This document shows positions 46,582-54,883 of a stretch of 64,000 bases of DNA, piece after piece. Numbering within the stretch: position 1 is the stretch's first letter; every line of letters starts with the position of its first letter. The stretch covers positions 24,017 through 88,016 of the forward strand of contig NZ_QDFT01000011.1 of assembly GCF_003075375.1 (NCBI RefSeq), read 5' to 3'. The translations under genes were made by a program, and so were the position numbers. The notes under the pieces were generated by a model. The model was given only the letters and a program-made list of their open reading frames with translations, was not told where the DNA came from and did not search any database. The DNA comes from Microbacterium testaceum. Its GTDB lineage: Bacteria; Actinomycetota; Actinomycetes; Actinomycetales; Microbacteriaceae.

Positions 46582-47966
46582 GGTCGGCTCCACTCGAGGC
46601 GCGCGCCGAGGCCGCCGAGATCGGACCGTTCGAGGCGGAGGTGACCGCCGCCCGCGCGCATCAGCTCGGCCACGATCGCCAATCCCAGACCGGTGCCGGG
46701 CGTCGAGCGGTGCGTCCGGGCACGCCAGAACCGCGTGCCCATGTTCTCGAGGTCGCCGTCGCCCAGCCGCGTCCCCGAGTCGTCGACGCGCACCGCGACC
46801 GACCCGTCGTCCGCGCGCAGGGCGAGTCGGACGCGCGCCCCGCTCCCGGCGTAGTTCACGGCGTTGTCGAGCAGGACCTGCACCATCTCGTCGAGGTCCG
46901 CCCGCCCGCACGGGACGGTGCAGACGGGTTCGTCCGCCGCGTCGAGCTCGAGGCCCGCGGCATCCAATCGTGGACGGTGGGGCCGGCCCAGATCGGATGC
47001 CGACACCCGGCACTCCCGCTCGGCCCCCTCGTCCCGCGCGACGTCCACGCCGTGGCGAGAGGCCGAGGCGCGGTGCTCCGCGTTCGCGAGCGTCAGCATC
47101 CGCTCGACGGTGTGCTCGAGACGATCGAGGTCGTGGTCGACCGCGGCGAGGTCGTCCGCGGCATCCGGATCCCGGGGGAGCGAATCCACGCGGAGCCGGA
47201 TGGCCGCCAGGGGTGTGCGCAGCTGGTGCGAGGCGTCGGCGACGAAGCCGCGCTGCTGCTCGAGGGTGTTCTCGACCTCGGCGGTCATCGTCGTGAAGGC
47301 ACGGCTCAGCCGACGCAGTTCGGGCGGTCCGGACGGCCGCAGCGGAACCGGCCCGCGATGCGCCCGGAGGGCGGCCACAGCAGAGTCCAGGGCACGGACG
47401 GGCCGCAGGATCCATCGCGTCCACCACAGCGACGCCGCCATGAGCGCGGCGAGCAGCAGCAGTCCCACGACGACCACGAGCGCCCACGCCGCACCCACCT
47501 CGGTCTTCGCCGGCACGAGATCGACCTCGAGCACGACGACCCCCGTCGACAGATCGCCGGCGGCGATCACGGGGACGGCGACCAGCGCGGAATCCGGCGC
47601 CCAGGGCGCGACCCGCGGCAGCGACACCTGCGGGATCGCCCGCGAGGCCGCGCCCGCGATCGCGCGCACGTCGAGATCGGGCGACAGGCCCCCCGCCGAG
47701 GCGACGGGATCGCCGCTCTCGTCGAGCACGAGCACGGCCTCGCCGTACACCGCGTAGAAGCGATCGAGGTAGGCCTGCAGCCCCGAGGTCCCGCCCTGGA
47801 CGAGCGCCGTGCGGGCGCGTTGCACGACCTGGTCGAGCGAGGCCTGCCGCTGCAGGGCGACCTGCTGCGTCCGCGAGTCGGCGATCGACTGGGCCGAGGG
47901 GATCAGCACCGCAACGACGGCGATGAGGCCGAACACGAGCAGGGGGAGGAGCACGCGCAGCTTCAC
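46578..47966 (-). CDS. Sensor histidine kinase
   Basis: A 462-residue membrane kinase. TM1 is at residues 5-30, an outer sensor domain of about 130 residues follows, and TM2 lies around 165-190 (AWALVVVVGLLLLAALMAA). After a HAMP-like linker comes the HisKA motif DASHQLRTPLAAIR with the phosphoaccepting His. The ATPase domain shows the N box (DNAVNYAG), VRVDDSGTRL and GTGLGLAIV. The GTG start overlaps the response regulator stop. The sensor domain may contact the TAXI lipoprotein, similar in idea to tripartite sensing systems (inference). Confidence 0.92.
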   Translation of the reverse strand: MKLRVLLPLLVFGLIAVVAVLIPSAQSIADSRTQQVALQRQASLDQVVQRARTALVQGGTSGLQAYLDRFYAVYGEAVLVLDESGDPVASAGGLSPDLDVRAIAGAASRAIPQVSLPRVAPWAPDSALVAVPVIAAGDLSTGVVVLEVDLVPAKTEVGAAWALVVVVGLLLLAALMAASLWWTRWILRPVRALDSAVAALRAHRGPVPLRPSGPPELRRLSRAFTTMTAEVENTLEQQRGFVADASHQLRTPLAAIRLRVDSLPRDPDAADDLAAVDHDLDRLEHTVERMLTLANAEHRASASRHGVDVARDEGAERECRVSASDLGRPHRPRLDAAGLELDAADEPVCTVPCGRADLDEMVQVLLDNAVNYAGSGARVRLALRADDGSVAVRVDDSGTRLGDGDLENMGTRFWRARTHRSTPGTGLGLAIVAELMRAGGGHLRLERSDLGGLGARLEWSRP

Positions 47967-48619
47967 TCGGCATCCTCGAGTCGATATCCGAAACCGCGCA
48001 CCGTCGTGATCGTCAGTTCGGGCAGCTTCTGACGGACCTGGCCCAGGTGGACGTCGAAGGAGCGCGACGAGGCGGCGTAGGCGTCGCCCCAGACCTCGTC
48101 GAGGACCACGCGCCGGCTGACCACCGTCCCCGCCCGGCGGGTGAGCGAGAGCAGGATGCCGAACTCGTTCGGCGTGAGCGCCACCTCGCGTCCCGCCACG
48201 CTCACGCGGCGAGCGTCGATGTCGATCGACACGGCGGAGGTCTCGACACGGGTCGGCTCCTCCGGCGGGGTGTACCGACGCGTGACGGCGATCAGGCGCG
48301 CGAGCAGCTCGTGCAGGCGGACGGGCTTGACGAGGTAATCGTCGGCACCGAGCGAGAGGGCGCGGACCGTGGAGCGCTCGTCTCCGCGGGCGGTGACCAC
48401 GAGGACCGGGATCGGGCTGAGCTCGCGCAGATCGCGCAGGACGTCGAGGCCGTCGCGGTCCTCGAGGCCCAGATCGAGGAGCACCGCCTGGGCGTCGCGA
48501 TGCCGCAAGAGCACGTCGCTGCCCCGCGACACCCGGGAGCACGTGTGGCCCGCTCGGCCGAGGGCCGAGACGAGGGCTGCGGCGACGGAGTCGTCGTCCT
48601 CGGCGACGAGTACGTGCAT
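47963..48619 (-). CDS. OmpR-family response regulator
   Basis: A 218-residue regulator. The receiver domain has acidic residues AEDDD near residue 7, the phosphorylation Asp in VLLDLGLED, and the Lys in YLVKPVR. The C-terminal winged helix is typical (LTPNEFGILLSLTRRAG, SFDVHLGQVRQKL, VRGFGYRLE). It is the first gene of the three-gene leftward operon, and the region upstream has a TGTAAGG direct repeat where it may bind. Confidence 0.94.
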   Translation of the reverse strand: MHVLVAEDDDSVAAALVSALGRAGHTCSRVSRGSDVLLRHRDAQAVLLDLGLEDRDGLDVLRDLRELSPIPVLVVTARGDERSTVRALSLGADDYLVKPVRLHELLARLIAVTRRYTPPEEPTRVETSAVSIDIDARRVSVAGREVALTPNEFGILLSLTRRAGTVVSRRVVLDEVWGDAYAASSRSFDVHLGQVRQKLPELTITTVRGFGYRLEDAE

Positions 48620-48662
48620 GCTCCATGGTAGGCACAGGCCCCCGGCGCACGAGGTCGACGAA

Positions 48663-48680
48663 TGTAAGGCGACTGTAAGG
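48663..48680. promoter_or_regulatory. TGTAAGG direct repeat, probable response regulator box
   Basis: TGTAAGG occurs at 48663 and 48674, 11 nt apart, which is the usual spacing for two OmpR-type monomers on one DNA face. It is in the 180-nt gap between the divergent two-component operon and the symporter gene, 44 nt from the regulator start and 120 nt from the symporter start. Confidence 0.55.
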
Positions 48681-48799
48681 ATCCGGACGTGTCGCGTCGA
48701 CGGCGGGCACCATGGCCCGTACGTCTCGTCGCCGCTGCCGGGAACTCTTCTCGACGGCGGCGACGCGACGACCACCGACCCTCGACCGATCGGATTCAC

Positions 48800-50164
48800 A
48801 TGTCGACGACGACGACGATCCCCACGAGCCTGCGGCGCTCCATCTCGAACACGCTCAAAGGCTCGGCCGGCAACCTCGTGGAATGGTACGACGTCTACGT
48901 CTACTCCGTCTTCGCGGTCTACTTCGAATCGCAGTTCTTCAGCTCCGACGACAAGAACTCCACCATCTACGTGTGGGCGATCTTCGCCGTCACCTTCCTC
49001 ATGCGTCCCATCGGCTCATGGTTCTTCGGCCGGTTCGCCGACCGGTACGGCCGCCGCCTGTCGCTCACCGTCTCGGTGTCGCTCATGGCCTTCTGCTCCC
49101 TGGTCATCGCCTTCGCGCCGACCGCCGAGGCCATCGGCGCCGGTGCCGTCGTCATCCTGGTGTTCGCCCGTCTGGTCCAGGGCTTCGCCACCGGCGGCGA
49201 GTACGGAACGAGCGCGACGTACATGTCGGAGGCGGCCATGCCCGGGCGCCGCGGTTTCCTCTCGTCGTTCCACTACGTCACCCTGGTCGGTGGCCACGTG
49301 CTCGCCCAGACCACCCTGCTCGTCATGGTCCTGACCCTCGATGAAGAGGCGATCACCGCGTGGGGCTGGCGCGTCGCCTTCGCCATCGGCGGTGTCGCCG
49401 CGGTCGCCGTGTTCTGGATGCGTCGCACGATGGACGAGTCGCTCGAGAAGCACGTGCTGGCCGACAACAAGGCCGGCCGCTCGAAGGACTCGGGCTCGAT
49501 GCGCGACCTGCTGGTCAACAACTGGCGACCGCTCCTGCTGTGCTTCGCGGTCACCGCGGGCGGCACCGTGGCGTTCTACACCTACTCGGTCACGGGCCCC
49601 AACATCGTCAAGACGGCCTTCTCGGGCGGCGACGTCGTCACGGGCACCGTGATCAACCTCATCGCCCTGACCGCCCTGATGCTCATGCAGCCTCTCGGCG
49701 GGTGGCTGAGCGACAAGGTGGGACGCAAGACGCTGCTGGTGTTCTTCGGCGTCGGGGGAGTGCTGTACACCTGGTTCCTCATCACGATGCTTCCGCAGCA
49801 GACGAACGAGTTCGCCGCATTCGCGATCCTCCTCGGCGGCTTCGTCATCCTCACCGGATACACGTCGATCAACGCCCTCGTGAAGGCGCAGCTGTTCCCG
49901 ACGCACGTACGCGCTCTCGGCGTCGGCCTCGGGTACGCCCTCGCCAACTCGCTGTTCGGCGGGACCGCGCCGCTGCTGTACGCCGGCGCGCAGTCCACCG
50001 AACAGGTGCCGATGTTCATCGTCTACGTCACGCTCATCATCGCCGTCTCGCTGGCGGTCTACATCTTCGCGCTGCGCAACAAGGCGCCCAACTGGCTCGA
50101 CGACGAACTCGTCATGAAAGAAGCCGCGCACAAGAGGACCCGCGAGACGGTGGCGTCGCGCTGA
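48800..50164 (+). CDS. MHS-family metabolite:proton symporter
   Basis: A 454-residue major facilitator protein with about 12 membrane helices. The metabolite:H+ symporter subgroup shows in GNLVEWYDVYVYSVFAVYF at the start and GRFADRYGRR in loop 2-3 and WLSDKVGRK in loop 8-9. LVQGFATGGEYGTSATYMSE is the typical helix 4 region. Close relatives import alpha-ketoglutarate, citrate, proline or shikimate; the substrate cannot be fixed here. Divergence from the TAXI/two-component operon and the TGTAAGG box suggest that the symporter is the target of the regulator. Confidence 0.9.
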   Translation: MSTTTTIPTSLRRSISNTLKGSAGNLVEWYDVYVYSVFAVYFESQFFSSDDKNSTIYVWAIFAVTFLMRPIGSWFFGRFADRYGRRLSLTVSVSLMAFCSLVIAFAPTAEAIGAGAVVILVFARLVQGFATGGEYGTSATYMSEAAMPGRRGFLSSFHYVTLVGGHVLAQTTLLVMVLTLDEEAITAWGWRVAFAIGGVAAVAVFWMRRTMDESLEKHVLADNKAGRSKDSGSMRDLLVNNWRPLLLCFAVTAGGTVAFYTYSVTGPNIVKTAFSGGDVVTGTVINLIALTALMLMQPLGGWLSDKVGRKTLLVFFGVGGVLYTWFLITMLPQQTNEFAAFAILLGGFVILTGYTSINALVKAQLFPTHVRALGVGLGYALANSLFGGTAPLLYAGAQSTEQVPMFIVYVTLIIAVSLAVYIFALRNKAPNWLDDELVMKEAAHKRTRETVASR

Positions 50165-50236
50165 CGTACGCGAGGCGGATCCGGATGCCGAGACCCCGGC
50201 GTCCGGGTCCGCCTTTCACCACGTCCGGGAACGACG

Positions 50237-50262
50237 AAAGCCCCCGCCGAAGCGGGGGCTTT
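50237..50262 (+). terminator. Terminator after the symporter gene
   Basis: AAAGCCCCCGC and GCGGGGGCTTT with a CGAA apex; the T-rich end TTTCTCT follows. It lies between the symporter and tRNA-Ala. Confidence 0.85.
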
Positions 50263-50271
50263 CTCTCTGGG

Positions 50272-50344
50272 TGGACCTGAGGGGACTCGAACCCCTGACC
50301 CCCTGCATGCCATGCAGGTGCGCTACCAGCTGCGCCACAGGCCC
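50272..50344 (-). tRNA. tRNA-Ala (anticodon GGC)
   Basis: A 73-nt cloverleaf on the minus strand: acceptor GGGCCTG/CAGGTCC with one G-T pair, anticodon loop ATGGCAT, T-loop GTTCGAGTC, discriminator A. CCA is not encoded. The gene is intact, and the prophage boundary is more than 300 nt away. Confidence 0.95.
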
Positions 50345-50385
50345 GTTCTTTTGTTTTCCGCCCCGTTGGAGGCAACTCCATGAGC

Positions 50386-50682
50386 TTACAACAGAGTTCG
50401 CGGGGGAGAAAAATCGACGCCGCCGGGCGTGTCGTCGGTCGCCGCGACGGCGTCGATCAGGCGCTGCCGCAGCGCTTGACCGCGAGCGCTGAGGGCACGC
50501 TGACGCGCCACGTAGACGGCCTTGCCCTCGGGGGTCTCGATGGCGACCGAACCGTAACCCCAGGCCGTCAGATCGTAGGGAGAGGCCTCCATGTCGAGGG
50601 TGCGGATGTCGCGCGCGAGTTCGAACGCGTCGAGCAGCACCGGCCCCGGCACGAGGGGGCCGAGCTTGACGGCCCACTTGTA
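50386..50682 (-). pseudogene. 3' fragment of a 3-methyladenine DNA glycosylase-like gene cut by the prophage
   Basis: About 99 codons of a truncated gene. The frame reads YKWAVKLGPLVPGPVLLDAF and continues with ELARDIRTLDMEASPYDL and AIETPEGKAVYV, ending at TAA. From memory these are the last blocks of an actinobacterial protein of about 300 residues annotated as 3-methyladenine DNA glycosylase. No start of that protein is present upstream; the frame hits a stop a few codons beyond the Tyr at 50682. The N-terminal two thirds should lie beyond the right end of the prophage. Confidence 0.65.
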
Positions 50683-50700
50683 GACAGAAAAACATCAACC
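50680..50700. other. Probable prophage attachment junction
   Basis: Conserved host codons end at Tyr-Lys-Trp (50674-50682). The next bases, TAGACAGAAAAACATC on the plus strand, no longer fit the glycosylase and lead into the first phage gene. The exact crossover cannot be fixed without the other end of the prophage. Confidence 0.5.
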
Positions 50701-50716
50701 ACGTGCATACCGAATG

Positions 50717-51532
50717 TCAGCCAGCGGCGCTCCACCCCGAGCCGGTCCAGGTGTTGACCTCGGCGGTTTGCCACGCGGACCCATTCCAGGTGAAAACCTC
50801 GGTGGGTGCCCAGGCGGAGCCATTCCAGACGTAGGCACCGGACAGGGTCTTGGCGCGGATCGGACCGCCCCACGGACCCCAACCGCGTACGTTGCGCGAG
50901 CGCACGAACACGTCATACTCGGTACCCGGTGTCAGGCGGGGTCCCGCACCGTTGGCGGGTGAGGTGTAGCCGTTCGGGCCTCCGTCATCCCACACGTCCG
51001 CGCCGTCTGAGACTCGACGCCAGATTGCCTGGTCCTGCTCGATGCCCGCACCACGGTTGTCGCCGCGGGCGTAGTTGACACCAAACGATGTGGGCGTGAT
51101 GTTGACGGTGGAGAAGCTGTGAGGCGCTGCGGGAATCTGCGGGATGCGCGGAGCGGGTTCCTCCGTGACGTTCGCGCCACCGTCACCAATGTTGGTGTGG
51201 TCGGTGTCGATCCAGGCGGATGAGTAGAACCCACCCAGCCAGCCCTCACCGTCGTGGTAGCGCGAGAAGTTGCCCGCCCAGAGAACGTGGTACTGCTGGA
51301 AGCGCTGGTCGAAGGGCACGTTGAAGCGCCCGCCGACGTAGGCACCACCGAAGTTGGCCTCCCAGCCCCACGCACCGCCGCGGTTGTCCCAGGAGCCGTA
51401 TCCGTTGCCGTAGTAGCGGACCTCGCCCCAGTAGTCCGTGCGGTTCGCGCCCCAGTCCTGCCCTGTGCGGCGTACCTCGATCCAGATTTGCTGGTTACCG
51501 GCACCGTTGAGGTCACCGAACGAAGAGACCAT
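50717..51532 (-). CDS. Phage tail tip/receptor-binding protein with WNGSAW repeats
   Basis: A 271-residue protein at the end of the tail gene block. Residues 1-125 are rich in Trp, Tyr and Gly (YYGNGYGSWDNRGGAWGW). The middle part, about 140-230, is fibronectin-like (TPTSFGVNYARG, LTPGTEYDVFVRSRNVRGWG). The C-terminus has three short repeats of the type WNGSAWxxxEV (VWNGSAWAPTEV, TWNGSAWQTAEV, TWTGSGWSAAG). Aromatic repeats like these occur at the C-terminal tips of phage fibres and probably bind cell-surface sugars. It is the last phage gene before the host junction. Confidence 0.75.
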   Translation of the reverse strand: MVSSFGDLNGAGNQQIWIEVRRTGQDWGANRTDYWGEVRYYGNGYGSWDNRGGAWGWEANFGGAYVGGRFNVPFDQRFQQYHVLWAGNFSRYHDGEGWLGGFYSSAWIDTDHTNIGDGGANVTEEPAPRIPQIPAAPHSFSTVNITPTSFGVNYARGDNRGAGIEQDQAIWRRVSDGADVWDDGGPNGYTSPANGAGPRLTPGTEYDVFVRSRNVRGWGPWGGPIRAKTLSGAYVWNGSAWAPTEVFTWNGSAWQTAEVNTWTGSGWSAAG

Positions 51533-51535
51533 GGG

Positions 51536-51745
51536 TCACACTCGCTTAATCCACACGTCATCCACCTGAGGGTTGGCGGGTGCCGTGGGGCTGACCGTGA
51601 TCTTGCGCGGGAACTGCTTCTTGAGTCGCGCGATGAGGTCGCGCGTGTCATTGATCCAGCGCGCGCCGTAGCGGACCTTGCCGTCCTCGCCGGTGTCCGG
51701 GACTAGTGAGTAGCCCTCGCTCGCTGCGTCATCGCCAATGGCCAT
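51536..51745 (-). CDS. Small phage tail-associated protein
   Basis: A 69-residue protein, Asp/Lys-rich, starting MAIGDDAASEGYSLVPDTG and ending PQVDDVWIKRV. A central helix (ARWINDTRDLIARLKKQF) is predicted by pattern. Short proteins of this kind often sit before fibre genes in actinophages, as a hinge or chaperone. It lies 3 nt before the tip protein gene and 9 nt after the large tail protein gene. Confidence 0.7.
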   Translation of the reverse strand: MAIGDDAASEGYSLVPDTGEDGKVRYGARWINDTRDLIARLKKQFPRKITVSPTAPANPQVDDVWIKRV

Positions 51746-51754
51746 GATGTCTCC

Positions 51755-54523
51755 TTAGGAATTGGCCCATGTACGGGTATCGGGTGTGGTGCTCCAGGTG
51801 TTGGCGGGGTCCTCTGCCAGCCAGGAGCCGGGGGTGACCTCGGTGAGGCCTGTGGACTCCAGGCGCATCGATCCGTTGGCTAGGTCGAATTGCGCGGACT
51901 GGAGGGTGCCTAGCTGGTTCTCGGTGCCGGGGAGCGTGATGCTGATTTCCTGGCCCGGGGTCACGCTCAGGTCGCTCAGGATCGTCACGTCCTGGGTGCG
52001 GCCCTGACCCGCGCGGCGGCTGAGGATTGCGGCGGCGGTTCCCGGTCCCGGATAGGGGCGGTCGAACTCGACCAGGAGCGCGCGGCCCGCGTTACCGGCC
52101 ACGTCATCCTTGGTCTTCTGGTTGCCCTCGGTGTCTCGCCACGAGAAGCGCGCGATGACGCCCTGTGCGGCGGAATCCCCGGCAGCGTCCACAATGTCGG
52201 TGCCCTCAATGGTGTTGTTGGCACGCACGCTGACACGTCCGGGCACGTCCCATTCCGCACCGTCCACCAGCCACCAGCGGCGCTGCTCGTCACAGAACAG
52301 GCGGAGGCCCGCGGCGTTCTTCAGCGTCTCCAGGAAGTCCCACGCGCTCTCACCGGCACGCCAGACGAGAAGGTCGGGCGCGCGATCGATCAGCGAGAAG
52401 CGGCGGGATGCGGAGTTGTCCGACGCGCCAGACCATGAGTAGGCGTACTCGGAGGTGTTGGGACCCTGACCATTGAAGAAGTCGATGTTGTGCGGGCCGC
52501 TGTACTTGTGTGTCTCGGACACGCGGGGCTTGGCCCAGGTGATCGTGCCGCTAGAGCCACCGTGGTAGGCGCGGAGGAACCACTGGGTGGCGTCGCTGGG
52601 AATCGTGAAGGTGATGGATACGCGCGCTGAGGACCCGGCAGCGTTCGGAATCTTCGCGCTGTTCCAGATGGAGTAGCCGTTGGTGGGGCTGTAGGCGTGC
52701 ATCACCAGGGCGCGCTGACGCTCCCAGTTCGTTCCGCCGATGACGGTACGTACGGACCCCTCCATTGACGCCGTGTAGGTGCGTCCGGGCTGCATACCCG
52801 CGGCCTGGGTTCCTGACCCAACCTCCACGTAGGAGTCCTGGCCCGTGGGGTTGTACAGGTGCACGCCGTTGACCGGGACGCCGTTGTGGGTACCGGGCCA
52901 AGTCGTGTCATACATACGCGAGACGTTCCATGCGTTGTGCGGGGCCAGGTCCGTGATGCGCGGGTTCAGCACCAGGTTGGTCGAGTCGGAGAGCACGCTG
53001 AATGGACGGTCGGCGGCACCCGTGGCCTGTAGCTGAGCGCCGGGGATAGCGCGGTCCAGGACGTAATTGACGATGCTGCGGAGCGAGTCCTGGCGCTGCA
53101 TCGGCTCGTAGTCGTCCGTGAGCGTGGAGTAGTTCATGAGCAACGCCTCATCGGTCGCTAGCTCCAGGTCCACGCTGCGCCCGTCGTGGCTCACCTCACG
53201 GCTCAGCATCGCCATGTCGAAGGTGCGGGTGTCGGACGGAATCCACACCGGCACACCCGGCACGGTGACGGTGCGGGTCAGGATCGAACTCATGCGGTTG
53301 GGTGCGGTACCCAGGCCGTCCCACTGGTACGTCACCAGCGGGTCGGTGCTCACCGTGCCACCGTCGAAGTACGGCGCGGGCAGCGTGTCGGGCTTGCGCT
53401 CGACGATGACCCGGGTGATGTCGAGTGTTTGGCCCGTGGTGGTGACGGTGGGGAAGGTCAGGGAGATTCCGGCAGAGGTCGAGTTGGTCCCGGAGTGCGG
53501 CGTACCGGTCACGTCGATTTCGGAGACACCCGCGGGAATGTTGACGGTGCCTAGGAGAACCTGGCTCGTCGCGGACGATGCGGTCGGACGTGAGTAGACC
53601 TGAGTGCCAGGCATGGCCACGGAAGCGCGAACGGTCGCGAGGATGCGAACGCCTGAGGCGAACTGGGGGAAGCCGGTACCGACCACCACAGACACGCGGG
53701 CAGCGGCGGTTGTGGTGCGCGTGAAGCGGACGGCGGTAGGCGTGGGGTTACCCATGTCCGTGCGGAGGCTCAGGTTGAAGCCAGAGGCCACCCAGTAGTT
53801 CTGGGAGGTCGATGTACCGCGCGGGTCAAAGAAGGTGTTCTGGCGGATGCGCGCGTAGCTGCTGTACGTCGGCTCGGTCGTGCCCCAGCGGCCCTGGGCC
53901 TGGGCGGTGAGCTTGACGCGCTGACCGTCCAGGGGCTTGAGCGATTCCGGAAGGGCGGTGTTGATGGAGGGCACGGTGACGCGAGACACGGCATAGGGCA
54001 CGCGGGAACGGTCCAGCGACAGGTCACCCTCAGCCACCGGGAGGTCCACGCTGGAGGCAATGACGGTGCCCGCCTCGAAGCTGACATCATCCAGGTACAC
54101 CTTGGCGGTGGTGCTGACGTAGAACGTCAGGGCGTGTGAGGTCGCGGTGGCGGTGAACGTCAGAGCACGCGCGGCGTAGCTGGTGGTCAGCGGGGCGCTG
54201 GCGGAGGACGTACCGGCAGCGGTCATGTAGAACGTGGCCCCAGCCGCCGCACCCTTGACGACGGCGCGGAACGTGTAGCTGCGTCCGATGGTCAGACCGG
54301 TCAGCGTGCCGACCTGCTGAGACCCACCAGCGCTGGAGCGGTCCCACTCGGCACCCTGGCTGTTGCTCACACCCGTGTTGCTCCAGTAGCGGAGCGCGGA
54401 CGTGCTGAGAGCGGCGGGCCATGCGTCGAAGTTGGAGGCCCAGAGCGTGACACCAGGGGTGACCACGATGGGTAAGGGGAACTGGATTTGCGCCTTGGCG
54501 GAAGGCATGACTTCAAGCACCAC
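51755..54523 (-). CDS. Large phage minor tail protein
   Basis: A 922-residue protein. It has two or more segments that look like carbohydrate-binding jelly-roll modules: near residues 30-150 (ARALTFTATATSHALTFYVS, VYLDDVSFEAG), near 230-390, and again near 520-700. Between them is a tail-hub-like part with LLMNYSTLTDDYEPM. The last 200 residues (FLETLKNAAGLRLFCDEQRR and onward) resemble baseplate hub regions that close the tail tube. It likely forms the tail tip and binds cell wall polysaccharide. Confidence 0.75.
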   Translation of the reverse strand: MVLEVMPSAKAQIQFPLPIVVTPGVTLWASNFDAWPAALSTSALRYWSNTGVSNSQGAEWDRSSAGGSQQVGTLTGLTIGRSYTFRAVVKGAAAGATFYMTAAGTSSASAPLTTSYAARALTFTATATSHALTFYVSTTAKVYLDDVSFEAGTVIASSVDLPVAEGDLSLDRSRVPYAVSRVTVPSINTALPESLKPLDGQRVKLTAQAQGRWGTTEPTYSSYARIRQNTFFDPRGTSTSQNYWVASGFNLSLRTDMGNPTPTAVRFTRTTTAAARVSVVVGTGFPQFASGVRILATVRASVAMPGTQVYSRPTASSATSQVLLGTVNIPAGVSEIDVTGTPHSGTNSTSAGISLTFPTVTTTGQTLDITRVIVERKPDTLPAPYFDGGTVSTDPLVTYQWDGLGTAPNRMSSILTRTVTVPGVPVWIPSDTRTFDMAMLSREVSHDGRSVDLELATDEALLMNYSTLTDDYEPMQRQDSLRSIVNYVLDRAIPGAQLQATGAADRPFSVLSDSTNLVLNPRITDLAPHNAWNVSRMYDTTWPGTHNGVPVNGVHLYNPTGQDSYVEVGSGTQAAGMQPGRTYTASMEGSVRTVIGGTNWERQRALVMHAYSPTNGYSIWNSAKIPNAAGSSARVSITFTIPSDATQWFLRAYHGGSSGTITWAKPRVSETHKYSGPHNIDFFNGQGPNTSEYAYSWSGASDNSASRRFSLIDRAPDLLVWRAGESAWDFLETLKNAAGLRLFCDEQRRWWLVDGAEWDVPGRVSVRANNTIEGTDIVDAAGDSAAQGVIARFSWRDTEGNQKTKDDVAGNAGRALLVEFDRPYPGPGTAAAILSRRAGQGRTQDVTILSDLSVTPGQEISITLPGTENQLGTLQSAQFDLANGSMRLESTGLTEVTPGSWLAEDPANTWSTTPDTRTWANS

Positions 54524-54526
54524 GGG

Positions 54527-54880
54527 TCACACCTCCTGGAAGCCGACAGAGACCCACCACAGGCCCATCTCTGCGTCCACGTCGATGTCCAGCGCCCCAT
54601 CCAGGACGTAGGACATACCGATAGCCGGAAGGTCGGTGGAGGACAGCGTGAACGCCGTGGGTGAGGCGTGGAGGTTGTACGCGGCGAAGGCGTCGGCCTG
54701 GTTGCGGTAGAGCATCTTGAGCGTTCCCGAGCGCGGGCGCGGCGCAACGTAGACCACGGCAATGGAGCCGTCCAGGAGGTCGTAGATGATGTTGCGGGAC
54801 TCTCGCGAAGGGTTGTATCCCTCGATAGCGGCGGGCGTGGTTGTGCCCGTACCGTTGTTGGCGGTGATGGTGTGGGGCAT
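54527..54880 (-). CDS. Small minor tail (distal tail-like) protein
   Basis: A 117-residue beta-rich protein, starting MPHTITANNGTGTTTPAAIEG and ending LWWVSVGFQEV. The body (RNIIYDLLDGSIAVVYVAPR, GTLKMLYRNQADAFAAYN) fits short distal tail components that join the tube to the tip, the position it takes between the tape measure and the large tip protein genes. The assignment is from position and general pattern. Confidence 0.65.
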   Translation of the reverse strand: MPHTITANNGTGTTTPAAIEGYNPSRESRNIIYDLLDGSIAVVYVAPRPRSGTLKMLYRNQADAFAAYNLHASPTAFTLSSTDLPAIGMSYVLDGALDIDVDAEMGLWWVSVGFQEV

Positions 54881-54883
54881 GGG

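Noticed and set aside
50272..50344. tRNA-Ala as prophage attachment site
   Set aside because: The tRNA is complete and 340 nt away from the change of DNA. Between it and the phage lies a host gene fragment, which is the better candidate for the cut target.
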